DNA from: Solitalea lacus
GTDB taxonomy: Bacteria; Bacteroidota; Bacteroidia; Sphingobacteriales; Sphingobacteriaceae
Reading direction: 5' to 3'
NCBI RefSeq assembly: GCF_022014595.1
Contig: NZ_CP091740.1
Location: 992,001-1,056,000 of the forward strand
Length of the DNA: 64,000 nt
In this document: positions 47,535 through 54,263 of the stretch, one piece after another
Position numbering within the stretch: position 1 is the stretch's first letter
Layout of the letters: the number at the start of each line of letters is the position of its first letter
The notes under the pieces: generated by a model
What the model was told of the DNA's origin: nothing
Databases searched by the model: none
The model's input: only the letters and a program-made list of their open reading frames with translations
Made by a program: the position numbers and the translations under genes

Positions 47535-47897
47535 TTAAGCTGAAAATGAGCTTCCACAGCCACATGTACTAGTGGCGTTTGGGTTGTTAAATATAAAGCC
47601 TCGGGCATTTAAACCATCCTGCCAGTCAACCTGCATGCCAACAAGGTAAAGGTTATGTGCCTTGTTTAAAAATATCTGAATACCTTCAACAAAGAAGATT
47701 TCATCCCCTTCTTTTTTCTTGTCAAAACCAAGAACATAGTTCATGCCTGAACAACCTCCGCCTTCAACGCCTACGCGTAACCCAAATTCTTCGGTAAGTT
47801 CTTTTTGCTCTATCAGTTTCTTTAATTCCTTAACTGCACCAGGGGTAAACGTTACCGGTACAAAGGTGTTTGTATTTGACTGAACTGTAGCTTCCAT
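47535..47897 (-). CDS. IscA/HesB-type iron-sulfur cluster assembly protein
   Basis: 120 residues. An A-type carrier that receives an Fe-S cluster and passes it to apoproteins. The three ligand cysteines are visible in EGGGCSGMNY (about residue 50) and the C-terminal STCGCGSSF. No isc/suf neighbours here. An N-terminal extension of about ten residues (MEATVQSNTNTFV) precedes the domain. A TATATTTG -7-like element lies at 47921-47928 on the minus strand, 24 bases from the start, without a clear -33 element. ErpA and IscA cannot be separated by sequence alone. Confidence 0.92.
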   Translation of the reverse strand: MEATVQSNTNTFVPVTFTPGAVKELKKLIEQKELTEEFGLRVGVEGGGCSGMNYVLGFDKKKEGDEIFFVEGIQIFLNKAHNLYLVGMQVDWQDGLNARGFIFNNPNATSTCGCGSSFSA

Positions 47898-47969
47898 ATT
47901 AAATACACTAAATTTTTTTACAAATATACATCCTAATTGTCATTTTTGTTTTTCGAATTAAATCATATC

Positions 47970-48509
47970 ATGCTTTTAGAAATTTCAACTCAACAACTTT
48001 TTAACATTGGTATTCCTGTAGTGGGATTACTGATTCTTTTTGTTTTCTCGATTAAGGAGTACTTCAGTAAAAAAAATAAAGGATTAGGGGATCACTTGTT
48101 TGAGCTGAAAAAAAATGCTCAAAATCAAACATTGCCATTGCGTTTAGCAGCATATGAACGTTTAACTTTATTAATCGAAAGAATTACTCCTGCCAGTTTA
48201 TTTATCCGTGTTTCGCCACAAGGACTAACAGCAACTGACATGCAGGCTGTATGTTTAAATGAAATTAGGAATGAATTTGAGCATAACTTGTCACAACAGG
48301 TTTATGTTAGTGAAGCTGCATGGCAGGCAGTAAAAAAGACAAAAGATGAAACTATTTTGCTTATTAACACTATTGCCTCTTCTATGCCAGCCAATACTAC
48401 CGCTTTTGAATTAAGCAGGGCAGTGTTGGAGCATGTTAGTAAAATGCCTTCAGATCCTTATGCACAAACTAATTCCTTGTTAAGAGCAGAAGTGAGCAAA
48501 TTATATTAA
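47970..48509 (+). CDS. Hypothetical protein with one membrane helix
   Basis: 179 residues from ATG 47970 (MLLEISTQQLFNIGIPVVGLLILFVF); the open frame begins at a TTG at 47937, but those residues look like leader. One N-terminal helix anchors an otherwise cytoplasmic, helical domain (LGDHLFELKKNAQNQTLPLRLAAYERLTLLIER). No domain recognised. It precedes the mutase gene by 110 bases on the same strand. I do not assign a function. Confidence 0.7.
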   Translation: MLLEISTQQLFNIGIPVVGLLILFVFSIKEYFSKKNKGLGDHLFELKKNAQNQTLPLRLAAYERLTLLIERITPASLFIRVSPQGLTATDMQAVCLNEIRNEFEHNLSQQVYVSEAAWQAVKKTKDETILLINTIASSMPANTTAFELSRAVLEHVSKMPSDPYAQTNSLLRAEVSKLY

Positions 48510-48619
48510 TAGGAATAAATCGGCTGTATTTGAACAATAGAAAACTAATCGGGGAGTTTAGTTGATGTTTTGTTTTTCTTTGCACCGTTCACTGATGAAA
48601 TAAAGCCAATCAAGAAATT

Positions 48620-50161
48620 ATGAAAAAATTTATGACCACTTCTGGTATAGAAATTAAACAGCTTTATACCGAAGCCAAAACCATAACTGAAAAGCCAGGA
48701 GAGTTTCCGTTTACAAGAGGAATTCAGCCTGATATGTATCGTGGTAAGCTGTGGACAATGCGGCAATATGCAGGGTTTTCTACTGCTGAAGAATCCAATA
48801 AGCGCTATCATTATTTGCTGCAGAACGGAACAATGGGGCTTTCGGTGGCTTTTGATTTGCCAACTCAAATAGGATATGACTCTGATCATGAATTGGCAGA
48901 AGGAGAAGTTGGCAAGGTAGGTGTGGCAATTGATTCATTGAAGGATATTGAGATTCTTTTTGATGGCATTGAATTGCAAAAAATAACAACTTCAATGACC
49001 ATTAATGCTACAGCATCTATATTATTGGCCATGTATATTGCTTTGGCAAAAAAACAAGGTGCTGACTTAAGGCAAATTTCAGGAACTATCCAAAATGATA
49101 TATTAAAGGAATATGCAGCCAGGGGGACTTACATTTATCCTCCTAAACCTTCAATGCGCATCATTACAGACATTTTTGAATACTGTAGCAAGGAGCTTCC
49201 TAAATGGAACACCATTTCGATTTCAGGTTACCATATTCGTGAAGCCGGCTCAACTGCAGTTCAGGAACTGGCATTTACATTGGCTAATGGTAAAGCTTAT
49301 TTAAAGGCGGCCCTTGCTGCCGGATTGGATATCAATGTGTTTGCTAAGCGATTATCTTTCTTCTTTAATTGTCATAACAATTTCTTTGAAGAAGTGGCCA
49401 AATTTAGGGCAGCTCGTAGAATGTGGGCTACTATTACCAAGGAATTAGGGGCAACAGACCCAAGAGCACAGCAATTGCGTTTTCATACTCAAACGGGAGG
49501 GTCTACATTAACAGCTCAACAACCCCAAAATAACATTATTCGTGTTGCGGTTCAGGCAATGGCCGCTGTTATGGGAGGAACTCAGTCATTGCATACCAAT
49601 GGCTTTGATGAGGCATTGTCGTTGCCGACTGAGGAAGCTGCTCGAATTGCATTACGTACTCAACAACTAATTGCTTTTGAAAGTGGGGTGCCGGAAACGG
49701 TGGATCCACTGGCAGGCTCATATTTTGTTGAAACCCTTACCGATGAAATTGAGGCGGCTGCTTGGGCTTATATAGAAAAAATTGATGTCATGGGCGGAGC
49801 TGTTACTGCAATTGAGGAAGGATATATTCAACAACAAATAGCTGATGCTGCTTATCAGTATCAGAAGGATGTTGAGAACGGTGCACGAGTTATTGTTGGG
49901 GTGAACAAATTTCAGGTTGAAGAACCTCCTATGGGAGAGGTGTTCAGGGTTGATGACTCTATTCGAAACCTGCAAATTGAAAAATTGAAGAAGCTAAAAG
50001 CTGAACGGGACAATGACGCAGTGAGAAAATCGCTTGAGGCATTGAAAGGTGCTGCCAAAGACGGATCGAACTTAATGCCACACATTTTACAATCGGTTGA
50101 AAACTATGCCACTCTGGGCGAAATTGCAGATGTGCTAAGAGGTGTTTTTGGAGAGTTTTAA
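48620..50161 (+). CDS. Acyl-CoA (methylmalonyl-CoA type) mutase, large-subunit catalytic domain
   Basis: 513 residues, a TIM-barrel B12-dependent mutase without the cobalamin-binding domain found in full-length MutB; it needs a separate small subunit, not encoded nearby. Features: [95 protein letters not shown] and [14 protein letters not shown]. Methylmalonyl-CoA to succinyl-CoA is the likely reaction, though ethylmalonyl- or isobutyryl-type substrates are not excluded. The last 183 bases lie inside a 408-bp direct repeat created by the neighbouring mobile element; this copy is intact and keeps its terminator. Confidence 0.88.
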   Translation: MKKFMTTSGIEIKQLYTEAKTITEKPGEFPFTRGIQPDMYRGKLWTMRQYAGFSTAEESNKRYHYLLQNGTMGLSVAFDLPTQIGYDSDHELAEGEVGKVGVAIDSLKDIEILFDGIELQKITTSMTINATASILLAMYIALAKKQGADLRQISGTIQNDILKEYAARGTYIYPPKPSMRIITDIFEYCSKELPKWNTISISGYHIREAGSTAVQELAFTLANGKAYLKAALAAGLDINVFAKRLSFFFNCHNNFFEEVAKFRAARRMWATITKELGATDPRAQQLRFHTQTGGSTLTAQQPQNNIIRVAVQAMAAVMGGTQSLHTNGFDEALSLPTEEAARIALRTQQLIAFESGVPETVDPLAGSYFVETLTDEIEAAAWAYIEKIDVMGGAVTAIEEGYIQQQIADAAYQYQKDVENGARVIVGVNKFQVEEPPMGEVFRVDDSIRNLQIEKLKKLKAERDNDAVRKSLEALKGAAKDGSNLMPHILQSVENYATLGEIADVLRGVFGEF

Positions 50162-50276
50162 GCTAATATTTTGTTAACTTTAAGGTATATAATTTAACTT
50201 TACATTAAATCCAAAAAGTAATTAACAAATAAAAAATATCAACATACCTTAGCGTAAATTAAGGGCGAAATAGAGC

Positions 50277-50316
50277 AAAAAATCGCGTTTAAATAGGATT
50301 AAATGCGGTTTTTTGT
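50277..50316 (+). terminator. Mutase terminator (also repeated at 54107-54146)
   Basis: Arm AAAAAATCGCGTTTAA (50277-50292) with 50299-50314, allowing two G-T pairs; A-run before and T-run after. The second copy in the right duplication (54107-54146) shields dnaA from read-through of the mobile element. Confidence 0.65.
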
Positions 50317-50335
50317 TATTTTCAAAAAAACTTTT

Positions 50336-50344
50336 TTATCCACA
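50336..50344 (+). promoter_or_regulatory. Consensus DnaA box, left copy
   Basis: TTATCCACA, exact match to the DnaA-box consensus, in a T-rich stretch. Before the insertion it lay about 100 bases upstream of dnaA. This copy is now about 3.9 kb from dnaA; the functional one is probably 54166-54174. Confidence 0.6.
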
Positions 50345-50537
50345 TTTTTTGTTCTATACTTGAAAAACGAACCGGGAAACCAGCTCTTGAGTTTGACAGC
50401 AAAATAACATAAAATATTTATAACCAAATAGATACGAAAAATCAGGCACACTACAAGAAATAGCTAAGTGGTTGATTTTAAAGATATTGATTCAAGGAGG
50501 CTACATTCAATACTGAAGGCCGTATGTTTGTAAAGGA

Positions 50538-50603
50538 ATAAGTTCCAGGAAGTTATGTAAATTTAAGAAAGAACCCCTAAAATTTTATAACACTGGAACT
50601 TAT
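50538..50603 (+). promoter_or_regulatory. Hairpin enclosing the IS110 transposase start codon
   Basis: Perfect 11-bp pairing of ATAAGTTCCAG (50538-50548) with CTGGAACTTAT (50593-50603), extended inward by GTTAT/ATAAC and AAATTT pairs. The 3' arm contains the A and T of the ATG (50602-50604). Transcripts entering from outside would fold the start codon into the stem, whereas a promoter formed inside the hairpin or at a circle junction could escape. The regulatory role is inference. Confidence 0.6.
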
Positions 50604-51681
50604 GCAACCACAAGTTAATCAATTAGATTTTAGCGGTCAAAACATTTATGTTGGTTTTGACGTGCACTTAAAAAGCTGGCAGGTTACCGTTATGACTGAA
50701 CTGCTCACCCATAAAACCTTTTCGCAGCCACCTAAACCCGAAGTATTACACCAGTATCTCCGGCAGAATTTCCCCGGCGGCACCTATCATTCCGCCTACG
50801 AAGCAGGCTTCTGCGGCTACTGGATCCATAACCGCTTGGAGGCTCTGGGCATTCACTCCATCGTGGTCAATCCTGCCGATATTCCCACCACCGATAAAGA
50901 AAAAGTGCAAAAAGAGGATTCCAGGGATAGCCGTAAAATCGCACACTCATTAAGAAGTGGCGCCTTAATCCCGATTTATGTTCCTTCCAGTAAAACCCTA
51001 GAGGACCGTTGTTTAGTTCGCACCCGGTCCATACTGACCAAGGACCTTGCCCGGTATAAAAACCGGGTAAAATCGTTCCTGTACTTTCATGGCATTGAAC
51101 TACCTGCGCCCTTCACCAAAAAACAGTCCCACTGGTCGAAACCTTTTGTTGATTGGCTGGAAAGCATCGCTATGGCTGAGCAGAGTAGTAAAACGGCCCT
51201 GCAGGCCATGATTTTAGAAGCGAAACATTTGAGAGCCTCTGTATTGCAACTCACCCGGCATTTACTAGAGCTATCAAAAACAGGTACTTACCAGGAAGCC
51301 ATCGCTTTACTGCGAAGTATCCCTGGCATCGGATTATTAACGGCCATGACCTTATTAACCGAGCTGGAGACGATTAACCGGTTTAAAAACACGGATCAAC
51401 TCTGCAGTTTTATAGGACTCATCCCCTCGACGCATTCAAGTGGGGAAAAAGAACTAGCCGGTACTATCACCCGACGGGGGCATAGCGTGCTGCGCAGCGC
51501 CCTGATTGAAAGTGCATGGGTAGCCGCACGCCTGGATCCGGCACTGACTAAAAGTTTTCATGAGTATTGCCGGCGAATGGAACCGAATAAGGCCATCGTA
51601 AGAATAGCCCGGAAATTACTCAACAGAATCAGGTATGTATTAATAAACAAACAAGAATATGAGTGTGCAGTGGTTAAATAA
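50602..51681 (+). CDS. IS110-family DEDD transposase (recombinase)
   Basis: 359 residues, full length. N-terminal RuvC-like DEDD domain: D20 (YVGFDVHL), E67 (AYEAGFCG), D106 and D109 (KEDSRDSRKIA). C-terminal Transposase_20 domain with a helix-hairpin-helix (SIPGIGLLTAMTLLTEL), LCSFIGLIPSTHSSGEK and TRRGHSVLRSALIESAW. Enzymes of this family insert a circular intermediate without target duplication and are guided by a structured non-coding RNA encoded in the element. Strongly GC-richer than host genes. Its start codon is held in a hairpin. Confidence 0.93.
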   Translation: MQPQVNQLDFSGQNIYVGFDVHLKSWQVTVMTELLTHKTFSQPPKPEVLHQYLRQNFPGGTYHSAYEAGFCGYWIHNRLEALGIHSIVVNPADIPTTDKEKVQKEDSRDSRKIAHSLRSGALIPIYVPSSKTLEDRCLVRTRSILTKDLARYKNRVKSFLYFHGIELPAPFTKKQSHWSKPFVDWLESIAMAEQSSKTALQAMILEAKHLRASVLQLTRHLLELSKTGTYQEAIALLRSIPGIGLLTAMTLLTELETINRFKNTDQLCSFIGLIPSTHSSGEKELAGTITRRGHSVLRSALIESAWVAARLDPALTKSFHEYCRRMEPNKAIVRIARKLLNRIRYVLINKQEYECAVVK

Positions 51682-51683
51682 AA

Positions 51684-51863
51684 CTAAAACGCCATATAAA
51701 AACATCCTTTTAATCTGAGACTGATAACACGCTTCCTGCAGTGCTGGTCATTCTGTATCTGCTATCTGAAGGCTACAGCTCACTATCTATAAAAAATTAA
51801 ACACGGCATTGCAGCCCGATTTACCGGTTCTGCTAATAGAAGGATGTTTTTATAGGCTTTTAG
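51684..51863 (+). ncRNA. Candidate guide (bridge/seek) RNA region of the IS110 element
   Basis: Directly after the transposase stop, bases 51684-51709 pair with 51840-51863: a perfect 15-bp core (TATAAAAACATCCTT) continued by GCC/GGC and CTAAAA/TTTTAG with two single-base bulges, about 24 pairs. It closes a 130-base loop with no ORF. Smaller hairpins follow (AGACA/TGTCT near 51874, CTGA/TCAG near 51887). IS110 and IS1111 elements encode their guide RNA in such non-coding ends; in the IS110 group it usually lies upstream of the gene, in IS1111 relatives downstream. Which end is used here is undecided. Confidence 0.35.
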
Positions 51864-51940
51864 TTCATTGAAAAGACAGGTGTGTCTGAAGATTCAGGGC
51901 AAGAGAGTTTTCTTTAGCCATTTAGGACAATGAATACAGC

Positions 51941-51967
51941 AAAAAAGCCCCTGTCATTGTGGGGCTT
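51941..51967 (-). terminator. Terminator of the IS1634-type transposase
   Basis: Stem AGCCCC (51946-51951) / GGGGCT (51961-51966); the six A residues at 51941-51946 are a T-run on the minus strand. Between the transposase stop (52088) and this hairpin lie about 120 non-coding bases. Confidence 0.8.
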
Positions 51968-52087
51968 CAAAGCTATATTCACCGTCATAAATCCTATTGC
52001 TGGTGAGTTGCTCTCCAGCAGCGCCCACTTCCTCTTCGGATTTATATCACAAAGGTAATCATTAAAAAAACTTCCAGATCTCTTGCT

Positions 52088-53677
52088 TTACAACATAGAA
52101 GGGAGCGATTTTAGGCCAAGTTTCTGCTGAAAGTCAGTTTCTTCCTCAGAGGCTGCAGATCGTAGGAAATAGTTTTTGTCCTGTTGCTCCACTAAACTCA
52201 CCTGCATTTTATCGAGAAGTTTCCGCAGTTTTCCTTCGGTCGTCTTGAACCCGGCTTTTTCCAGTTTTAGCAAGGTGAAGTTCAGTAAGGTATAGGACAG
52301 GTAACAAAGGCAGATATGACCTTCTATCCGCTTATCTGTCCAATGAAACATTGGACGGGTTTCCAGATGGGATTTAAATGTGCGGAAGGTATGTTCAATT
52401 TTGTAAAGGTGTTTATACTGCTCCAGCGTTTCACTTACCGAGAGACTCTTATTGTTAGTGGCAATAGCCAGAAAGCCGTCAAAACGTTCATCGCGTTTTA
52501 TTTTTTCCTGGTCCAGCTGATAGGTTTGTGAACCTTGTTTTTTCAAATAGAAACGACCCGCCTTTTTACTGAGGAGTTCGGGGCGGGATAATAAAGTTTC
52601 GGCTGTCTGCAGCTTTTCTGCCCGGTCGTGGGCATCTTTTTTTGCCCTTTTAGCCGAATAGGTCCCAATAATCACCCTTCCCTGATATTCGATCGTTGCA
52701 TAGCGAACCATAACAAGCTGATCTTCACTATCGCTATAGCTCCATTCTCCATGGTAGTTCTTCAAGTCCAGCAGGAAATCCTGGAGGGAACCGGGAAGCT
52801 TCTTTAACCTTTCGCCTACAATAAATTCATAACCGCTTTCGGTGGTAACATCAAGATTGTTTTTGGAAAGCATCCCCCGGTCAGCCACTACAATCACCTG
52901 ATTGATCTGATAGTCTTTCTTCAGGTCTTTTACCGCTTTTTCAAACGTATGACCTTCGAACGTGTCGCCTTTGAATACCTGATACCCTATAGGCTGTTTA
53001 TCCCGGTCAATCAGCAGGCAAAACAAGATCTGGGTAGTACCAATCTTACCATCTTTACTAAAGCCCTTTTGTCGTAAAGCCCCCTCTTGTTCTAGTTCAC
53101 TTTCAAAATAAAGTGTGGTGACATCATAGAAAACAACATCCAGTTGCTGATTGAATAAATCCCGGCCCGTTTGATAGATCTGCTTTTGGATCGCTTTGTT
53201 ATAATCGGCCAGCTTATCTAAAGAACGGTACAGATGCTGCAGCTCTACTTTCTCAATGCCCAGGTATTCGTTTTGGTTGAAATAGGAGCTTCGTTTGCTG
53301 CAGGGATCCTGCAAGCGCTCAAGAATCATTAACAGCACAGCATTCTGCAGGTCAAAGCCAAGTTTATGCTTGCTGCCGATCTGCCCGAATAAACGGGGGA
53401 GTTTATAATGGGACAGGGCTTTGGAGAAAACCTGAAAGTAACCATAATTGAAACGGGCTTTTTCGCCCGTGGTAATTTCCAGAAGATCTTTCAGGTCGCC
53501 TCCGCCAAGTTCGTAAAGTTTTGAGCCGATACGTTTTAGCTCTTCTGGTGTATAGTCTTCCAGTTTACCAAGGGTATATAAAATACGATGACGGCTTATC
53601 CCGCTCTCATCGCGATAGCTTTCAACGATGCGTAAATACTTTCCTGACTTCTTGTTTTCTACCCTTAGAAAGGCCAT
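52088..53677 (-). CDS. IS1634-family DDE transposase
   Basis: 529 residues, uninterrupted. D185 in VVFYDVTTLYFES, D266 in VVADRGMLSKNN and E428 in LYKIEHTFRTFK with lysine six residues later (E-x6-K) form the catalytic site; GFSKDGKIGTTQILFCLL and RPMFHWTDKRIEGH are family-typical. Most cut-and-paste transposases duplicate 2-9 bp; this family is the exception that leaves direct repeats of tens to hundreds of bases, matching the 408-bp repeats here. Start ATG 53677 (MAFLRVENKKSGKYLRI) is preceded at once by a consensus promoter. Confidence 0.93.
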   Translation of the reverse strand: MAFLRVENKKSGKYLRIVESYRDESGISRHRILYTLGKLEDYTPEELKRIGSKLYELGGGDLKDLLEITTGEKARFNYGYFQVFSKALSHYKLPRLFGQIGSKHKLGFDLQNAVLLMILERLQDPCSKRSSYFNQNEYLGIEKVELQHLYRSLDKLADYNKAIQKQIYQTGRDLFNQQLDVVFYDVTTLYFESELEQEGALRQKGFSKDGKIGTTQILFCLLIDRDKQPIGYQVFKGDTFEGHTFEKAVKDLKKDYQINQVIVVADRGMLSKNNLDVTTESGYEFIVGERLKKLPGSLQDFLLDLKNYHGEWSYSDSEDQLVMVRYATIEYQGRVIIGTYSAKRAKKDAHDRAEKLQTAETLLSRPELLSKKAGRFYLKKQGSQTYQLDQEKIKRDERFDGFLAIATNNKSLSVSETLEQYKHLYKIEHTFRTFKSHLETRPMFHWTDKRIEGHICLCYLSYTLLNFTLLKLEKAGFKTTEGKLRKLLDKMQVSLVEQQDKNYFLRSAASEEETDFQQKLGLKSLPSML

Positions 53678-53681
53678 GGGC

Positions 53682-53712
53682 CAAATCTAAAGTCCCTATA
53701 GGGAAAAAACAA
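53682..53712 (-). promoter_or_regulatory. Promoter of the IS1634-type transposase
   Basis: On the minus strand: TTG (53712-53710), 20-base spacer containing the palindrome CCCTATAGGG (53694-53703), then TAGATTTG (53689-53682). Full Bacteroidota consensus. It predicts a start at or next to the ATG, hence a leaderless transposase message. Confidence 0.6.
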
Positions 53713-53808
53713 AAAGTTGGCACACTACACTTTTTTGAAAAATCAATCCAAAAATGGGCCCTGCATACCTAAAAATGAGGTTTTAGAAAATAGTGCTGTC
53801 AAACTCAA

Positions 53809-53991
53809 GAAAAATTGAAGAAGCTAAAAGCTGAACGGGACAATGACGCAGTGAGAAAATCGCTTGAGGCATTGAAAGGTGCTGCCAAAGACGGATCGAA
53901 CTTAATGCCACACATTTTACAATCGGTTGAAAACTATGCCACTCTGGGCGAAATTGCAGATGTGCTAAGAGGTGTTTTTGGAGAGTTTTAA
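53809..53991 (+). pseudogene. Duplicated 3' fragment of the mutase gene
   Basis: 183 bases identical to the mutase C-terminal codons including stop, without start or upstream part. A by-product of the long target duplication, not a gene decay event; the intact gene is at 48620-50161. Confidence 0.9.
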
Positions 53992-54165
53992 GCTAATATT
54001 TTGTTAACTTTAAGGTATATAATTTAACTTTACATTAAATCCAAAAAGTAATTAACAAATAAAAAATATCAACATACCTTAGCGTAAATTAAGGGCGAAA
54101 TAGAGCAAAAAATCGCGTTTAAATAGGATTAAATGCGGTTTTTTGTTATTTTCAAAAAAACTTTT

Positions 54166-54174
54166 TTATCCACA
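54166..54174 (+). promoter_or_regulatory. Consensus DnaA box upstream of dnaA
   Basis: TTATCCACA, 90 bases before the dnaA start codon, in an AT-rich stretch. A single box close to dnaA suggests autoregulation; I found no cluster of boxes that would mark an origin. Its duplicate is 50336-50344. Confidence 0.6.
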
Positions 54175-54263
54175 TTTTTTGTTCTATACTTGAAAAACGA
54201 ACCGGGAAACCAGCTCTCATTTCCCATTCATTCATAATCAATCTTTTATACTGTTTTTACCTA

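Larger units (their letters stand above)
49979..50386 (+). repeat. Long target-site duplication, left copy (about 408 bp)
   Basis: Identical, base for base, to 53809-54216 (offset 3830; a further shared T makes 409). It contains the last 183 bases of the mutase gene, its terminator, and a consensus DnaA box. It borders the IS1634-family element directly. Members of this family, IS1634 and IS1549, are known for unusually long and variable target duplications, so this is best read as a single insertion event. Complete identity suggests it is recent. Confidence 0.9.
50396..51935 (+). mobile_element. IS110-family element nested in the IS1634 element (ends inferred)
   Basis: About 1540 bp. The ends are inferred from a 9-base direct repeat ACAGCAAAA at 50396-50404 and 51936-51944: removing one copy plus the intervening DNA joins the IS1634 terminal repeat directly to the IS1634 terminator (51941-51967) and restores a normal-sized element. 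IS110 elements have no terminal inverted repeats and recombine through a short shared core, often at a fixed site in repeats or other insertion sequences, as seen here. Layout: about 200 non-coding bases, transposase, about 254 structured non-coding bases. Exact ends may be off by several bases. Confidence 0.7.
50387..53808 (-). mobile_element. IS1634-family element interrupted by an IS110-family element
   Basis: Bounded by inverted repeats TTGAGTTTGACAGC (50387-50400) and its complement (53795-53808); pairing continues to 16-17 bp if flanking bases are counted. Total 3422 bp; subtracting the nested IS110 element (about 1540 bp) leaves about 1882 bp, the normal size for IS1634 relatives. It carries one transposase on the minus strand with its promoter and terminator. 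Flanked by direct repeats of about 408 bp. Both genes of the composite are intact and GC-richer than the chromosome, suggesting recent arrival. Confidence 0.88.
53809..54216 (+). repeat. Long target-site duplication, right copy (about 408 bp)
   Basis: Perfect copy of 49979-50386. It contributes a 183-base non-functional fragment of the mutase 3' end, the mutase terminator (54107-54146), a DnaA box (54166-54174) and the bases that were originally next to dnaA. This copy keeps the native upstream context of dnaA. Confidence 0.9.

Noticed and set aside
47384-47608. 74-codon minus-strand frame overlapping the IscA-like gene
   Set aside because: Out of frame with the clear IscA-type gene and running through its terminator.
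50445-53729. Shared 11-mer GGCACACTACA at 50445-50455 and 53719-53729
   Set aside because: An 11-base match within 3.4 kb is expected by chance about once, and it fits neither element's ends.
50387-54216. Composite transposon made of two copies of one insertion sequence around cargo
   Set aside because: The two transposases belong to different families (IS110 and IS1634) and there is no cargo gene; the flanking direct repeats are host DNA. Nesting explains the structure better.
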